DNA from: Dicyema japonicum
Lineage: Eukaryota; Dicyemida; Rhombozoa; Dicyemidae
Reading direction: 5' to 3'
NCBI GenBank assembly: GCA_011109175.1
Contig: RDEW01000015.1
Coordinates: 638,310 to 702,309, forward strand
Length of the DNA stretch: 64,000 bases
How positions within the stretch are numbered: the first letter of the stretch is position 1; each line of letters starts with the position of its first letter. Shown one piece after another: positions 61,923 to 64,000 of the stretch. The position numbers and the translations under genes are program-made. A model generated the notes under the pieces. That model was not told the origin of the DNA. It worked only from the letters and a program-made list of their open reading frames with translations, and ran no database searches.

Positions 61923-61962
61923 GTAACAGGCTGCCCATAGGTAACGCTTGGCCCATGTGACA
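61923..61962 (-). repeat. Right terminal inverted repeat of the Ginger-like element
   Basis: GTAACAGGCTGCCCATAGG..GGCCCATGTGACA, inverted partner of 60250-60289. Followed by AAATA, the TSD. Confidence 0.85.
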
Positions 61963-62137
61963 AAATATTCTTTATTCCTTCATTAAGTTTATCAAAACGC
62001 CGCGAAACGTCGACTTGGTGCCTACATGATACAATCATACTCTCCAAAGTCTACTTGATTACCAGCGATTGAACATACGTTCTTTCACTTATATTCAAAG
62101 ATCTGTCATATTCCAGAATGTACAGTCACTAGGTCAT
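61963..62137 (-). mobile_element. LINE family C 3' end, right part of a split copy
   Basis: The reverse complement matches 46190-46360, continuing the copy interrupted at 60250. It ends where LINE-D sequence begins. Confidence 0.72.
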
Positions 62138-64000
62138 CCCAGGTGAGGATTTAACTACATAGCCGTCAGGTGATTCCAGCCGCCTCGAGTAGGCATCTCG
62201 TTCTTGCTGGGTTCCTACGCATTTCCAGATTGGGCGACGGTTTCTAACTTTTTTGGAGGGTAGTAAGGCTCCAGTTTTCCTCACTAATTCCTCAAAAGGT
62301 GTAGGGTTTAGAGGTTTCCAAGAAAACCTTTGCAAAGCCTTAAGGCCATTTTTTGGAAGATTTTGATTTTTTCTATATTCCTGTTTGATAGGTTGGTTCC
62401 CCATGCAGCACACCCGTAAGTTAGAGACGGTTGAATATACTGCACGTAGAGCGAGTCCAAATTTGAGTTGAAACACCCATTATATTTTCCAAGGAGTGTT
62501 TTAACAAAATTTAGCTTTCGTTGTGCCTAAGAGATGACGTTGTCGATGTGTTTGCTGAAGGTCAAGAGTGGGTCGTAAGTTACGCCCAGTATCTTGACCG
62601 AGTTGGTCGTGGGGATTGAGTTTCCATTTATGGTTACACATGGAGCGGAGTTTGTCAATCTTCTGTTTGTTGCGAAAATTTTTGTATAAGACTTTTCGGG
62701 ACTTGTATGTAAAATGTTCTTAACGAGCCAACATTTCAGATCGTCCAATAAAGCTTGATCCGGTAAACAGCAATATTAACGCACTTGTCTTTGACTGCGA
62801 CGATTATATCATCCGCATATGTCAAAACCAGAGTATCGTCACTGGTATGAGAGGGCATATCATTCAAGAATAGGTTGAATAGGTGTGGTGAAAGTGGAGA
62901 TCCTTGAAGGACCCCATTTGGAAGGAACTTGGTCACTGATCTAGTTTTTCCAGCAGTTACTCTTCCTCTTCTTCCATTTAGGAAATTAGCGATCCAGATT
63001 TTCAGGTTGTTTGGAATTTTTGACGTAAAGATCTTCCTTGTCAAAAGCTTTCTTGGGACAGTGTCAAAAGCCTTTTCTATATCGATGGAGCATAACAAAG
63101 ACTTCTGATGAGTTTGCGCTTTAGTCCATCCTTGATGAAATTTGTAAGGCATGTAAGATGCGTTTCTGTGGAGTGTCCTTTTCTGAATCCGTGTTGAAAA
63201 GGTGCATCAGGAAGGTATGGTTTGATTTAGTTCAAGAATCAGCTTTTCCAAAAGTTTTGATGTAACACATAGGAGAGATATTGGTCTGTATGAGGGTGGT
63301 GATCCCTTTGGTCGCCCGGGTTTGAGAATTGGTCGTATGTTTGATAGCTTCCATATGGAAGGAATACAATTTTCGTTGATTGAAAGTTGAAAATTTTTGT
63401 GAGGGCCATGATAGCATAGGGGCCTATGTTTTTCAGAACTATTGCAGGAATTCCGTCCGGACCACAGGGTCGAGTTTTGACCCTTGACCATATTCTGTAC
63501 GTTCTCCACAGAGAGGACAATCGGAGAGGTGGCTCTTTTAGGTTTAAGGGCTAGGATAGATAGAACTTTGAATTTCTTGTGTGGGATGAAACTCGTGGAG
63601 GAGTAGTACTTCATAAGTTTGTTTAGGAAGATCATGTTTTCCATTTCATCACGTGTGGCCGGGTTGTCAGCGTTACTAAAGCTTCTAAGTGTTTTCCACA
63701 TTTTTGTAAGGAGTTCTGCTTGTTTAAATTGGAATGAGGTTTTTCCAAACTTTCTCTTGTTTCTTCTTTGCATTGTTCCTGATCTCTCTTTCTAATGTAC
63801 GAATTCTCAATCTTGTTTCCAGGATTGTTTTTGGAGGCTTTTTAGGTAATTTCTTTCCTTCATGAGTGGATCGGCTCTGGGGTATAAATTCTTTCTTGAG
63901 GTCAGTGGCCTTCTTTTAGTACAAATTTTCATTCCCTCGCGTACCACTCTATTAAAATAGTGTAGTGCTTTATCGATGGAGTTGAAATTGGATAAATGAA
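62138..64000 (-). mobile_element. LINE family D (jockey/CR1-like), RT part, runs off the window
   Basis: Minus-strand RT: IRPILKPGRPKGSPPSYRPISLL (63360-63270), SIDIEKAFDTVPRKLL, NGVLQGSPLSPHLFNLFLND (62930-62870), YADDIIVAVKD (about 62810), ILGVTYDPLLTFSKHI (about 62590). The C-terminal part with C-x-x-G...KALQRFSWKPLNPTP (62430-62280) follows. The upstream endonuclease would lie beyond 64000. Frameshifts at about 63200, 62740 and 62500. The C-terminal domain is retained, so only the 5' side is cut by the window. Confidence 0.75.

Larger units (their letters stand above)
60250..61962 (+). mobile_element. Ginger-like DNA transposon with integrase-type transposase
   Basis: A 1,713-bp element with 40-bp TIRs (TG...CA termini) and a 5-bp target-site duplication AAATA, inserted into a LINE-C copy. 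Comparison with the uninterrupted sequence at 46360-46380 shows the empty site directly. It encodes an integrase-like transposase on the plus strand and carries a nested 101-bp insertion. TIRs plus a gypsy-integrase-like transposase define the Ginger superfamily. Assignment is by structure, not by search. Confidence 0.82.

Overview
This window is animal nuclear DNA from a lineage with extremely small introns. Every gene whose splicing I could solve has GT-AG introns of 19-32 nt, most of them 22-28 nt: a DHX8/Prp22 helicase with 14, pICln with 6, NIP7 with 4, an acetylcholine-receptor subunit with 3, and others. TAA, TAG and TGA are all used as stops. The gene set (Cys-loop receptor alpha subunit, TNFAIP8 family, endosulfine, pICln) is metazoan. 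Introns this short are known as a hallmark of dicyemid mesozoans, so a dicyemid is my best guess. That is an inference, not a proven identification.

Layout. 0-3.3 kb: a ZC3H4/6-like CCCH zinc-finger gene (minus). 3.3-7.3 kb: little recognisable, with tRNA-derived SINEs and short tandem repeats. 7.3-8.9 kb: a small integrase-type H2C2 zinc-binding gene overlapping a C2H2 zinc-finger gene. 9-13.3 kb: retroelement debris. 13.4-17.2 kb: DHX8. 17.2-21.1 kb: LINE and SINE pieces and two unrecognised small genes. 21.1-22.5 kb: nicotinic-type receptor. 24.3-24.9 kb: TNFAIP8-like gene followed by a 48-bp minisatellite. 26.8 kb: tRNA-Ser(AGA), with a near full-length LINE (family A) inserted 21 nt downstream. 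30.5-31.1 kb: pICln. 32-35.3 kb: an RTE-like LINE carrying a nested insertion. 35.5-44 kb: LINE-A copies, an unrecognised gene, a composite SINE and a hAT transposon. 45-46.5 kb: LINE family C. 47.1-47.5 kb: cytidine deaminase. 47.6-50.6 kb: more LINE-A and LINE-D, plus an assembly gap. 51.4-52.0 kb: NIP7. 53.6-58.7 kb: RTE and LINE-C copies. 59.7-59.9 kb: endosulfine (ENSA/ARPP19). 60.1-62.1 kb: a LINE-C copy split by a Ginger-like DNA transposon, which itself carries a small retroposon. 62.1-64 kb: LINE family D, running off the right edge.

The host genes are housekeeping or signalling genes with no operon-like functional theme: splicing and snRNP assembly (DHX8, pICln), ribosome biogenesis (NIP7), nuclear transcript control (ZC3H4-like), mitotic phosphatase control (endosulfine), pyrimidine salvage (CDA) and a ligand-gated channel. 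They are small islands in repeats. Four LINE families, hAT and Ginger elements and tRNA-derived SINEs make up much of the rest. Several real genes are invisible to plain ORF finding because their exons are short. Several reading frames are broken by one- or two-base length differences in homopolymer or dinucleotide runs, which points to assembly or sequencing error as much as to decay.
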